A stretch of DNA of 64,000 nt from Curtobacterium salicis (GTDB taxonomy: Bacteria > Actinomycetota > Actinomycetes > Actinomycetales > Microbacteriaceae): the NCBI RefSeq assembly GCF_011759505.1, contig NZ_JAAOYO010000001.1, forward strand, positions 620,001 through 684,000. The letters are read 5' to 3'. Shown here piece by piece: positions 35,052 through 42,439 of this stretch. The notes beneath the pieces were generated by a model. That model saw only the letters and a program-made list of their open reading frames with translations, ran no database searches and was not told the origin of the DNA. Both the position numbers and the translations under genes were made by a program. Position 1 is the first letter of the stretch, and each line of letters opens with the position of its first letter.

Positions 35052-35303
35052 TCAGCGAGCGAGTGCCTGCTTGACGTACGCGACGACCGCGTTCGCGTGC
35101 CCGTGGCCCAGGCCGTGCTCGGACTTCAGCCACGCGACCACGTCCATGTGTCGGTGGTCGTCCAGGCGCTCGGCCGCCAGGTCCAACCAGTCCTGCACGG
35201 GCCGACCGTACGTCGTCGCGATGCTCGGGAAGTACGACGCCGGTCCCTTCGGCTTGCTGCCGTCTGCCGGCGGTTCCGGGGCGGTCACGCGGTGCTCGCT
35301 CAT
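35052..35303 (-). CDS. DUF4287 domain protein
   Basis: 83 residues. PASYFPSIATTYGRPVQDWLDLAAERLDDHRHMDVVAWLKSEHGLGHGHANAVVAYVKQ is a full DUF4287 domain; the conserved GHGHANA loop is present. The function is unknown. It lies 49 bp downstream of the reverse transcriptase gene on the same strand, so it could be co-transcribed with it, though this family usually occurs alone. Confidence 0.85.
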   Translation of the reverse strand: MSEHRVTAPEPPADGSKPKGPASYFPSIATTYGRPVQDWLDLAAERLDDHRHMDVVAWLKSEHGLGHGHANAVVAYVKQALAR

Positions 35304-35352
35304 GGCGTCACGGTAGCGACCCGGCGTGCCCGGCGGAAGCTCCCGGTCCCGG

Positions 35353-36666
35353 TCACCAGACGATGCGCGCGAACTCCTCGCGGAGCCGGTCCGCCCGGGC
35401 CGGGTGCACCTGGGCGACCCAGCCGATCCGGCCGAGCAGGTGCGCCCGGAAGTCCGCGTGCCCGCCGCGGTCCTGCGACGCCGGTCCGTGCACCACGCAG
35501 TTGTGCAGGACCGCGTGCAGCCGGTCCACCTCGCGGCGCCCGGGGGCGGTCCGTTCGTTGACGACCACGCCGGTCACGGACTGGCGGACGCCGGCACGTC
35601 GGACCCGGGTCTTCCGCGCGTTGATGCGGTACCCCTGGTCGGTGACGATCCGCTCCACCCCGCGGAGGAACGCATCCGGTCGACGCGCCAGCTCGACACC
35701 GCCGCTGAAGGTCAGGTCGTCGGCGTACCGGGTGTAGGCCGCTCCGACCGACGCCGCCCAGCCCGCGAGTCTCGTGTCGAGGTGTCGCAGGACGGTGTTC
35801 GCGAGCGCCGGCGAGGTCGGCGCACCCTGCGGCAGGTGGGACGCGGCGAGCACCCGGCGCAGTGCGGCCCGCTCGGCCGGACCGCCCCCGGCCGGCATCG
35901 CGGTGAGGACGTGCGGCGGCACCCGGTGCGTGCAGAGTCCGGTGAGGACGTGCGCGAGCGGCTCGGCGAACCCGGCGTTCCGGAACACGCCGTACACCGA
36001 CGCCGCGCGGACACTGGCGAAGAAGGTCGTGAGGTCCGCCGACACCACCACCTGCTGACCGACGTGGACGGCAGCGCCCGTGACGACGCTGCGGCCGGGG
36101 ACGAAACCGTGCGCCGCGTCGTGCACCGGCAGCACCGCGAGCAGCTCGTCGAGCACGGTGCGCTGCGTCCGGCGGAGCAGGTCCATCGGCTTCTCGAGCA
36201 GTCGCGGCGTCCGTCCGGGACGACGTACCCACTCGTGCCGGTGGTGGTGGAGCGGACTGGCGGGCCCCGGTCGCCGGTTCCACCCTCGGGTGTCGGCGAG
36301 CCAGAGCAGCCGCCCGACGGTCACGTCGAGTTCCCGTGCGAGTTCGGGCAGCGTGTCGACGAGCAGTCGGCTCGGCACGGTCGGGACCGCCTGCACCGGG
36401 ACGGCACGTCGGAGCAGCACCCGCACCGGTCGACGGTCGCGCCGCGCGTCGTGCAGGCGCACCAGCGGCGGGGACCCGGCCAGGACCGCGGCCAGCTGGC
36501 GGGGCGCACCGACGGGAGGCCGTGGGTACGTCTCGAGAGCCGCCCGGACCGCGAGCCCCACGTACGCACGCTCCAGGCCGACGACGTCGTACCCGGCGGC
36601 GGTCAGGTGGTCGGCGTCCCAGGCGTCCGCGGCGAGGAACGCGTCGCCCAGTGCCGTGGCGACCAC
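35353..36666 (-). CDS. retron-type reverse transcriptase
   Basis: About 437 residues from GTG 36666; the frame stays open to 36915, and a GTG at 36837 would give 494. An N-terminal domain of about 140 residues (with AALETYPRPPVGAPRQLAAVL) precedes the polymerase. RT motifs in order: HGFVPGRSVVTGAAVHVG, motif A SADLTTFFASV, QGAPTSPALAN (motif B), YTRYADDLTFSG (motif C, catalytic YADD) and QSVTGVVVNE, the VTG motif of retron RTs. The retron NAxxH motif appears as GAAVH. All catalytic Asp residues are intact. I place the start downstream of the inverted repeat because the residues before it are low-complexity and encoded by hairpins. There is no good ribosome binding site. The direct neighbours have no recognised effector domain. 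Confidence 0.85.
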   Translation of the reverse strand: MVATALGDAFLAADAWDADHLTAAGYDVVGLERAYVGLAVRAALETYPRPPVGAPRQLAAVLAGSPPLVRLHDARRDRRPVRVLLRRAVPVQAVPTVPSRLLVDTLPELARELDVTVGRLLWLADTRGWNRRPGPASPLHHHRHEWVRRPGRTPRLLEKPMDLLRRTQRTVLDELLAVLPVHDAAHGFVPGRSVVTGAAVHVGQQVVVSADLTTFFASVRAASVYGVFRNAGFAEPLAHVLTGLCTHRVPPHVLTAMPAGGGPAERAALRRVLAASHLPQGAPTSPALANTVLRHLDTRLAGWAASVGAAYTRYADDLTFSGGVELARRPDAFLRGVERIVTDQGYRINARKTRVRRAGVRQSVTGVVVNERTAPGRREVDRLHAVLHNCVVHGPASQDRGGHADFRAHLLGRIGWVAQVHPARADRLREEFARIVW

Positions 36667-36675
36667 GTCGAGGGG

Positions 36676-36838
36676 CGTGGGGTTCCCGGGGGACCTGTCG
36701 GTGCCTCCGTGAGGGCGAGCGCGCGGAGCGCGCCGTGCCTCTCGGGGCGTGTGGTCCTGCTGGTACTGCGTGCCCCGGGGTGACCCCGGAGAGGTCGGCG
36801 CGGCACGCGCGCCGTCCGCCTCCCCCGGGAACTCCACG
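36676..36838 (-). ncRNA. candidate retron msr-msd RNA
   Basis: An 18-nt segment at 36821-36838 and its inverted copy at 36676-36693 match in 17 of 18 bases and enclose 127 nt. Inside are perfect short hairpins at 36719-36733, 36775-36789 and 36797-36813, and an alternative longer stem joining 36738-36747 with 36784-36794. Retron RNAs have this plan: a1/a2 inverted repeats around a msr and a msd stem-loop, directly upstream of the RT. The branching guanosine and the exact msr/msd boundary cannot be assigned by eye. The segment is also an open frame on the RT strand, so part could be coding. Confidence 0.5.
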
Positions 36839-36901
36839 TGCCCACCATAGGAGGAAGCCGCTACGGTGACGAGCGACACCGCCGTCCCTGTGAGGAGCAC
36901 C

Positions 36902-37414
36902 ATGCCCGACACCACCGGAGCCCGCTACCGCGATCTGCCGACCGACGAGAAGCTCGCCGTGCTGCTCGCCGAGGAGCGCGAACTCGACCACGACGCGTTC
37001 GACCTCGACGACGCCTGGGCGGTGGGCTCGTGGTTGCGCACCACCGCCCTCGAACGCGGGCTCGGCGTCGGCTTCTCGGTGTCCTTCGGCGAGCAGCGCG
37101 TCTTCCACGCGGCGACGCCGGGGTCCGCCGCGGTCAACGACGCCTGGCTCGACCGGAAGTTCCGCGTGGTCCGGCACTTCGCGCACAGCACGCTGGCCGT
37201 GCGGACGCAGTACGAGCTCGGCGGGTCCTCGTTCGACGAGGCTGCAGCGCTCGACCCCCGGCAGTACCAGGCGGCCGGTGGTGGGTTCCCGCTGTTCGTC
37301 CGCGGCAACCTCGTCGGCGCCGTCGGTGTCAGCGGCCTCGAGATGCACGACGACCACGCCCTCGTGGTCGAGGCGCTGCGTGCCCACCGCGCACGCGGCG
37401 ACGAGCGCGCGTGA
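36902..37414 (+). CDS. heme-degrading/UPF0303 domain protein
   Basis: 170 residues of the HbpS-like/UPF0303 family: AVGSWLRTTALERGLGVGFSVSFGEQRVFHAATPGS, WLDRKFRVVRHFAHST and AAGGGFPLFVRGNLVGAVGVSGLEMHDDHALVVEAL. Relatives bind or degrade heme or haemin-derived iron, but a specific activity is not shown for most. ATG 36902 is preceded by GAGGAG at 4 nt. An in-frame GTG at 36866 with AGGAGG 11 nt upstream is equally possible. The HIT gene follows with a 4-bp overlap. Confidence 0.8.
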   Translation: MPDTTGARYRDLPTDEKLAVLLAEERELDHDAFDLDDAWAVGSWLRTTALERGLGVGFSVSFGEQRVFHAATPGSAAVNDAWLDRKFRVVRHFAHSTLAVRTQYELGGSSFDEAAALDPRQYQAAGGGFPLFVRGNLVGAVGVSGLEMHDDHALVVEALRAHRARGDERA

Positions 37415-37848
37415 CGGGGACGGGCCCGGCGGACGACTGCGTCTTCTGCCACCTCATCGAGCACGACGACCAGGGCACGGTCTGGGTCGAACGCGAACCC
37501 GACGCCGTGGCGTTCCGTCCGCTGCCGGAGTCGGAACTCGCTCCGGGACACACGCTCGTGGTCCCGCGGGAGCACGCCACGGGCCTGCTGGACGTGTCCC
37601 CGGACGCGCTGCGGGCGACGACGTTGCTCGCGCAGCAGGTCGGGCGGGCGATGCGTGCTGCGCTCGGAGCGACCGGGGTCGTGGTGCTCAGCGCGACCGG
37701 TGTCGACGCCGGCCAGAGCGTGCCGCACCTGCACTTCCACGTCGTGCCGTGCTGGCCGGACGACGGGGTGCTGCGGTGGCCGGCGACGCGGTCGGCGCAC
37801 GTGGTGGACGGAGACGCGTCGGCGATGCTCGCGGAGATGTTCGAGTGA
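37411..37848 (+). CDS. HIT family hydrolase
   Basis: 145 residues with DDCVFCHLIEHDD at the N-terminus and the histidine triad SVPHLHFHVVPCW (about 107-119). HIT proteins hydrolyse or transfer nucleotides from dinucleotide or adenylylated substrates. The GTG start overlaps the previous stop (GTGA). A 23-codon open frame begins at its own stop (37845-37916) but is too short to support. Confidence 0.88.
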   Translation: MTGTGPADDCVFCHLIEHDDQGTVWVEREPDAVAFRPLPESELAPGHTLVVPREHATGLLDVSPDALRATTLLAQQVGRAMRAALGATGVVVLSATGVDAGQSVPHLHFHVVPCWPDDGVLRWPATRSAHVVDGDASAMLAEMFE

Positions 37849-37934
37849 CGGCAGACGGGCGACAGCCGGAACTGGTCGAGGTGGAGGCGGTGGCCGCGGT
37901 CCTCGACGCACCCTGACGCGTCAGACCGACCGGG

Positions 37935-38606
37935 TCAGTCCTCGGTGGGGGCCGCTCGCCGGCGACTCGCCAGGACCGTGACGACGCCGAGGACCACGAC
38001 GAGCGCGGCACCGCCGATCACCCAGGGCAGCGGGCCGGACGATGGGTCCTCGGCGGTCCCCGCGGCGATGTCGGCGACCGGTGCCGGCGTGGGCGTGACC
38101 GACGTGCCGGACGACCCACGGGCCTCCCGGCTCGCGCTCGGCGAAGCAGTGGACGTGGTGGTGGCGGTGGGTGCGGCGACCGCGGGCTGCGCGGCGTGCA
38201 CCGTGAACGCGACCTGCCCGTCGATCGGGTGACCGTCCGGCGAGACGTACCGCCAGAGCATCGTGTGGGGGCCGGCGGACAGGTCGACCCGCTTTGACAT
38301 CGTCGTGCCGTCGACGGTGACGTCCCCGGTCGACTCGTCCTGCCCGGCCTGGTCGCGGACCTCGATGCGGAGGCCCGCATCGAGTCCGGCGAGGGGCGCC
38401 TCGGTGAACGTCAGGTCCACCTGGCGCAGGTCGTCCACCACGACGGCTCCCTCGGCGGGCGTGCTGCCCGTGAGACCGGAGTGCGCCGACGCCGGTGCCG
38501 CGGTCGCCAGGCCGGCGAGGACGGTGGCGAGACCGACCAACGAGCCGAGGGTGCGGCGGAGGGTCGGCGTGGTCCTGGTGTGGCTGCTGATTGCGGTCGA
38601 TGACAC
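37935..38606 (-). CDS. CopC domain protein (copper-binding, YcnJ/CopC-like)
   Basis: 223 residues. Signal peptide LVGLATVLAGLATAAPASAHSG with cleavage just before the His that starts the CopC fold (HSGLTGSTPAEGAVV). The CopC domain follows (about 42-140), with DGHPIDGQVAFTV near its end, then a Thr/Ser/Pro linker and a C-terminal helix PWVIGGAALVVVLGVVTVLA plus basic anchor. Exported copper-binding protein tethered to the membrane. The usual fused or adjacent CopD is absent here. Confidence 0.88.
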   Translation of the reverse strand: MSSTAISSHTRTTPTLRRTLGSLVGLATVLAGLATAAPASAHSGLTGSTPAEGAVVVDDLRQVDLTFTEAPLAGLDAGLRIEVRDQAGQDESTGDVTVDGTTMSKRVDLSAGPHTMLWRYVSPDGHPIDGQVAFTVHAAQPAVAAPTATTTSTASPSASREARGSSGTSVTPTPAPVADIAAGTAEDPSSGPLPWVIGGAALVVVLGVVTVLASRRRAAPTED

Positions 38607-38663
38607 GAATCGACCCTACGGGTGGACGGATGACAGACCGGGCGCGCCGGTAGGGTCCGACGG

Positions 38664-39656
38664 GTGGGGAACCAGCTGACACTGCTCATCCGTCCGGGCT
38701 CGGCCGACGAGGCACGGGCGGTGACCGCGGCTGCGTCGGAGGACCTGACCGCCGTCACCGGCACGTGGGACGTGCAGAACCTCCTGCCGTTCCTCTGGGT
38801 CGGGCTCGTCCCCACGACCGCGTGGGACGCCCATGTGGCGCGGCTCCGGAGCGCGGTCGAGCACGACGACGACCCGGACGCGTCGGTGACCGACGTGGTC
38901 GTCGACTGGCGGGAGGCCCAGGCTGCGTTCGAGCGTCGGCTCCCGACCGTCGCCGCGGTCTGGCCCGAGGTCGACGAGCCCGCCCGTGCCTTCCTGGCGG
39001 ACGTGGCCTCGGTCGCCGAGCGCACCGAACACGCCGTCGTGCACCTGGCGCTGGACCAACTCGTCGCCATGTCCTGGGGCGATGCCGAGGACGTCGGACA
39101 GTACGTCGACGAAGTCCGCCGCGAGGCATCGAACTGGGACGAGCCGTCCGCCGTGCCGCCCGTCTCGCCGCTCACGGACCTGGCGTCGGCACTGGCCCTC
39201 GCGGAACCGGACCGGTCGTTCCTGCTCGGCGGCGAGTGGACCTTCGGCGGCTCACCGGCGCCCCGCAGCCGTCCCCCGCTGCTGCCGGCCGCATCCGCAC
39301 TGACGGTGGGCGCGGACGCTCCGACGGTCGCGGGAGATACTCCGGTCGTCACCGGCTCCGGTCCCCGGTACGACGCCCACGGCGACGACCGGTGGGAAGC
39401 GGCGGCGCTCAGGGAGGCCCAGCGCCGGCGGCAGCGTCTCGCTCGTCTCGCAGCCACCCCGGCGTGGTGGTGGATGCTCCCGGTGTCGCTCATCACGGGT
39501 GTCGCCGGGGTCCTGCTCGCCGCAGCCGTGACCCAGGAGACGCCCGTCGCGCTCGGTGTCGGCGCTGCGGTGGTCGTCGCCGTCTGGGTGCTGTGGGGAC
39601 TGCGGCGGCGTGCGCTGGAGCGCCTGCTGGACGAGGACGTCCGGCGGAACGCCTAG
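38664..39656 (+). CDS. hypothetical protein with C-terminal transmembrane pair
   Basis: 330 residues from GTG 38664. The soluble N-terminal about 180 residues (start MGNQLTLLIRPGSADEARAVTAA) has no motif I recognise. Then comes a Pro/Ala-rich linker, a basic helix (EAALREAQRRRQRLARL) and two transmembrane segments (WWWMLPVSLITGVAGVLLAAAV, VALGVGAAVVVAVWVLWGL). Its stop TAG overlaps the stop of the convergent gene in a shared CTAG. Confidence 0.6.
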   Translation: MGNQLTLLIRPGSADEARAVTAAASEDLTAVTGTWDVQNLLPFLWVGLVPTTAWDAHVARLRSAVEHDDDPDASVTDVVVDWREAQAAFERRLPTVAAVWPEVDEPARAFLADVASVAERTEHAVVHLALDQLVAMSWGDAEDVGQYVDEVRREASNWDEPSAVPPVSPLTDLASALALAEPDRSFLLGGEWTFGGSPAPRSRPPLLPAASALTVGADAPTVAGDTPVVTGSGPRYDAHGDDRWEAAALREAQRRRQRLARLAATPAWWWMLPVSLITGVAGVLLAAAVTQETPVALGVGAAVVVAVWVLWGLRRRALERLLDEDVRRNA

Positions 39657-40642
39657 GAGCACTGCCAGAGGACCGCAGCCCGCTGCCCGTCCGAGAACAC
39701 GTAGGCGCACCCGCCGTCACCGAAGTCGAACTCGAGCGGACCGGACTCGATCGAGGCGACGAAGCGCAGGCCGTCCGGGGTCTCGTCGTCCTGGATCCAG
39801 TCGGGTTCGCCGCCGTACTGCCCGGCGAACCACACGTCGTCGGGCACACCGAGCTGCTCGTCCTCGTCCGACGGGGTGGTCGCCGCGGCGAGGCCGAGCA
39901 GGTACTCGTCGTCGGTGACCGGCGGCCATGCCGGTTCCGGGTCGTCGGGGTCCCCGTGCGGCGATGCCGGGTACTCGGCGAGCCGGAGGTCCCGGCCGCG
40001 GAACACGAAGGCCGCGTTCGCCCCGGAGTCCGCTTCCCACGAGGCACAGGTGCCGGGGTCGAACTGGCAGACGAAGACGGAGACGAGCGTTCCCTCGTGT
40101 TCGATCTGTGCGGTGAACTGCATCGGTTCACCGTGGTGCCGGCACTCGGGCCACACGAAGTCCTCGGGCACCGCGGGGAGCCCGCCGATCCGCGTCGCTG
40201 CGATCGGTGCCGGCACGGAGGAGCGGTAGGCGCCGAGGACCGCGACCGCGCCGGCTTCGAGGGCTGCCGCCGTCGCGCGAGCGTCCCCGGCAGCAGGTGG
40301 GCGGTCGGCCGCGATCGGCGTCGTCGACGACGCTGGCCGCGCGGTCGGCGGGCCCGTGACCGTCGGGACGGCGGCGTGGACCGTGTTGACCAGTCGACGA
40401 GCAGCCCGCCGCCGCACGGTCCAGTGCACCAGGTGCACGACGACCAGAGGCGGCAGGGTGACGAGCGCGGCACGGCCGAACGCGGGACCGACGTCCACGT
40501 GCTCGAAGGCGTTCCACCAGATCGCGAGCGCCAGGAAGCCCAGCCCGAACACCGTCCAAGCGAGGACGAGGGCCGCAGCCCATGCCGACCCGCCCCGGCC
40601 GTGCACAGCGACCTCGTCCCCCTGCGCATCGTGACCGTCCAT
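39653..40642 (-). CDS. DUF1963/YwqG-like protein with two N-terminal membrane helices
   Basis: 329 residues. Transmembrane helices at about 21-43 (WAAALVLAWTVFGLGFLALAIWW) and 52-73. The C-terminal half has YwqG-like features: TRIGGLPAVPEDFVWPEC, MQFTAQIEHEGTLVSVFVCQFDPG and GGCAYVFSDGQRAAVLWQC. The DUF1963 role is unknown. Six cysteines occur in the soluble part, including WPEC, VCQF and GTCASW. Confidence 0.65.
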   Translation of the reverse strand: MDGHDAQGDEVAVHGRGGSAWAAALVLAWTVFGLGFLALAIWWNAFEHVDVGPAFGRAALVTLPPLVVVHLVHWTVRRRAARRLVNTVHAAVPTVTGPPTARPASSTTPIAADRPPAAGDARATAAALEAGAVAVLGAYRSSVPAPIAATRIGGLPAVPEDFVWPECRHHGEPMQFTAQIEHEGTLVSVFVCQFDPGTCASWEADSGANAAFVFRGRDLRLAEYPASPHGDPDDPEPAWPPVTDDEYLLGLAAATTPSDEDEQLGVPDDVWFAGQYGGEPDWIQDDETPDGLRFVASIESGPLEFDFGDGGCAYVFSDGQRAAVLWQCS

Positions 40643-40646
40643 CAGT

Positions 40647-40691
40647 GCCCCTCCCGCCCGATCCCAGCACAGTACCGGGATCGGGAGGGGC
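40647..40691 (-). terminator. hairpin terminator after the SDR gene
   Basis: GCCCCTCCCG...GATCCC (40647-40665) pairs with GGGATCGGGAGGGGC (40677-40691), 15-16 bp with a short bulge, just downstream of the SDR stop on the minus strand. Confidence 0.6.
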
Positions 40692-40698
40692 GACGACG

Positions 40699-41658
40699 TC
40701 AGCGGCGACCGCGGCGCACGACGAGCGTGACGAGCCCGGCCAGACCGAGCCAAACGAGCGGCCGGGTGACCCGGCGGCGCTTCGCGACCCAGCCGCCGTC
40801 GGTGGCGTTGCCGGCGTCGTTCGGCGCGTAGAGGTTGCCGTCCGTCGGTGCCTGGTGCCCGCGCAGCGCGAAGATCTCCACCGCGGGCGTGGTGATGCGG
40901 TGGAACAGCCACGGCACGGCGAACTCGGCGATGACGAACGAGGCCTGCAGACGGCCGACGTAGCGGTTCCGCTTCGGGTGCACGGCCTGCGCGACGACGG
41001 CCTTCGCGGCACGCTGCACGGAGACGGTGGGCGGCAGCGGGTGCGAGGCCTTGTCGGTGTAGTTCGCGCCGTTCTGGTAGATCGGGGTGTCGATCGTCGA
41101 CGGCAGCACCGCACCGAAGCGGATGCCGGTGCCCTGGTGCTCGTCGGCGAGGACGTCGATCAGCCCGAGGGCGGCGTGCTTGCTCGTCACGTACGCGGAC
41201 TGGTACGGCGCCGAGAGCAGCGACTGGATCGACCCGACGAGGACGTAGGTGCCCGTGCCCTGCTGCTTCCAGTGCGGCAGCAGCGCCTTGACCGCGTGGA
41301 CGTGGCCGTGCAGGTTCGTGTCGACGACGCGCTTGAACGCCTCGGTCGGCGTCTGCTCGAACAGGCCGTACACGAAGAGCGCCGCATTGCCGACGAAGAC
41401 GTCGATGCGGCCGAAGCGCGCGGTGACCGTGGCGACGAGGTCGTTGACCTGCCGCTCTTCGGCGACGTCGGTCGGGATCGCGATCGCTTCGACGCCGAGC
41501 GCGCGGCACTCGGCGGCGGCGGCCTCGAGGCTCTCCGTCCCGCGTGCGGCGAGGACGAGCGTGGCGCCCTGCTTGGCGAACTCGTGCGCAGCTGCGCGGC
41601 CGATGCCGCTCGATGCTCCGGTGATGACGACGACCTTGCCGCGGAAACGATGACCCAT
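40699..41658 (-). CDS. short-chain dehydrogenase/reductase
   Basis: 319 residues, classical SDR: VVVITGASSGIGRAAAHEFAKQ (cofactor motif TGxxxGIG), VGNAALFVYG (NNAG variant NAA), catalytic Ser in YVLVGSIQSL and YQSAYVTSKHAAL (Tyr-x3-Lys). Arg residues after the first strand suggest NADP. The C-terminal 80 residues go beyond the core and end in a hydrophobic helix (VWLGLAGLVTLVVRRGRR), probably membrane-attached. Substrate unknown. Confidence 0.88.
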   Translation of the reverse strand: MGHRFRGKVVVITGASSGIGRAAAHEFAKQGATLVLAARGTESLEAAAAECRALGVEAIAIPTDVAEERQVNDLVATVTARFGRIDVFVGNAALFVYGLFEQTPTEAFKRVVDTNLHGHVHAVKALLPHWKQQGTGTYVLVGSIQSLLSAPYQSAYVTSKHAALGLIDVLADEHQGTGIRFGAVLPSTIDTPIYQNGANYTDKASHPLPPTVSVQRAAKAVVAQAVHPKRNRYVGRLQASFVIAEFAVPWLFHRITTPAVEIFALRGHQAPTDGNLYAPNDAGNATDGGWVAKRRRVTRPLVWLGLAGLVTLVVRRGRR

Positions 41659-41719
41659 GCGTCCTGACTACCCGGCCGCTCTCGTCGCGGGCACAGGTGT
41701 GTCCCCCGGGCGCAGCACG

Positions 41720-42439
41720 TCACTGCCCGCCAGTGACGCTGCTGGGATCGAGTTCGTGGCGGAGCGAGCGCAGGACCCGTGCCAGGACGTCCAGCTTCCC
41801 GGGCCCGGCAGCGAACGGCCGGCACAGCGTCGTCCGCGGCACGAGCACGACGTGACCCCGCGAGGTGCTCACCCAGATGCCGGCGTCGTTGCGTTGGCCC
41901 CGGAACGGCGTGTTCGCGACGCCGATCGCGCGGATGCGCTCCCACGGCAACTCGTGCACTGGCCCCGCATGATCCGGGGCCCAACCGTGCAGCCCGGCGT
42001 GGTCGATGGTCCAGATGACGGGCTTCGGGTCGGCGAACTCCTCGCCGGACACCAGTGCACCGGTCGAGACCGGCAGGTGGAAGGACGAGTGGGTTCCGGC
42101 CGCGTGGATGCGGCCGAGCACCCGACGGTCACGCCGGCCGGCTGACCACGCGGCGAGCGCCACGCCGGGTCCGGTCAGCAGGAGGACGAGCGGCACGAGG
42201 AGGAACAGGCTGCTCCGCGGTGTCGCGTCGGCGAGACGGCGGACGACGTCGGGCCGCGCGGTCATCTGCCAGAGCAGGAGCACCCCGATCGCGGAGACGA
42301 GCACCGTCACCAGCGCGATCCGCCACGTCGGAGGCGCCACGCCGTCGCGCAGTCGTTGCACCCACCGGTCCGCACTGTGGTCCACAGATCCCAGCCTGGC
42401 AGCGAGGACCGCTCGCGTCCGCCCTGGTGGGATGGTCAT
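41720..42439 (-). CDS. hypothetical membrane protein
   Basis: 239 residues with two transmembrane helices (WRIALVTVLVSAIGVLLLWQM, SSLFLLVPLVLLLTGPGVALAAW), then a soluble domain with PWERIRAIGVANTPFRGQRNDAGIWVSTSRGHVVLVPRTTL, which resembles a pleckstrin-like bacterial PH domain. Its ATG overlaps the stop of the acyltransferase gene (ATGA), so they share an operon. Confidence 0.6.
   Translation of the reverse strand: MTIPPGRTRAVLAARLGSVDHSADRWVQRLRDGVAPPTWRIALVTVLVSAIGVLLLWQMTARPDVVRRLADATPRSSLFLLVPLVLLLTGPGVALAAWSAGRRDRRVLGRIHAAGTHSSFHLPVSTGALVSGEEFADPKPVIWTIDHAGLHGWAPDHAGPVHELPWERIRAIGVANTPFRGQRNDAGIWVSTSRGHVVLVPRTTLCRPFAAGPGKLDVLARVLRSLRHELDPSSVTGGQ

Noticed and set aside
36838-36901. Upstream GTG (36866) as certain start of the heme-degrading-family protein
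   Set aside because: It has a good AGGAGG but long spacing; the ATG at 36902 with GAGGAG is equally good, so I did not extend the gene.
37845-37916. 23-codon frame starting at the HIT gene stop
   Set aside because: Too short, no ribosome binding site of its own, and no recognisable sequence; could be chance.
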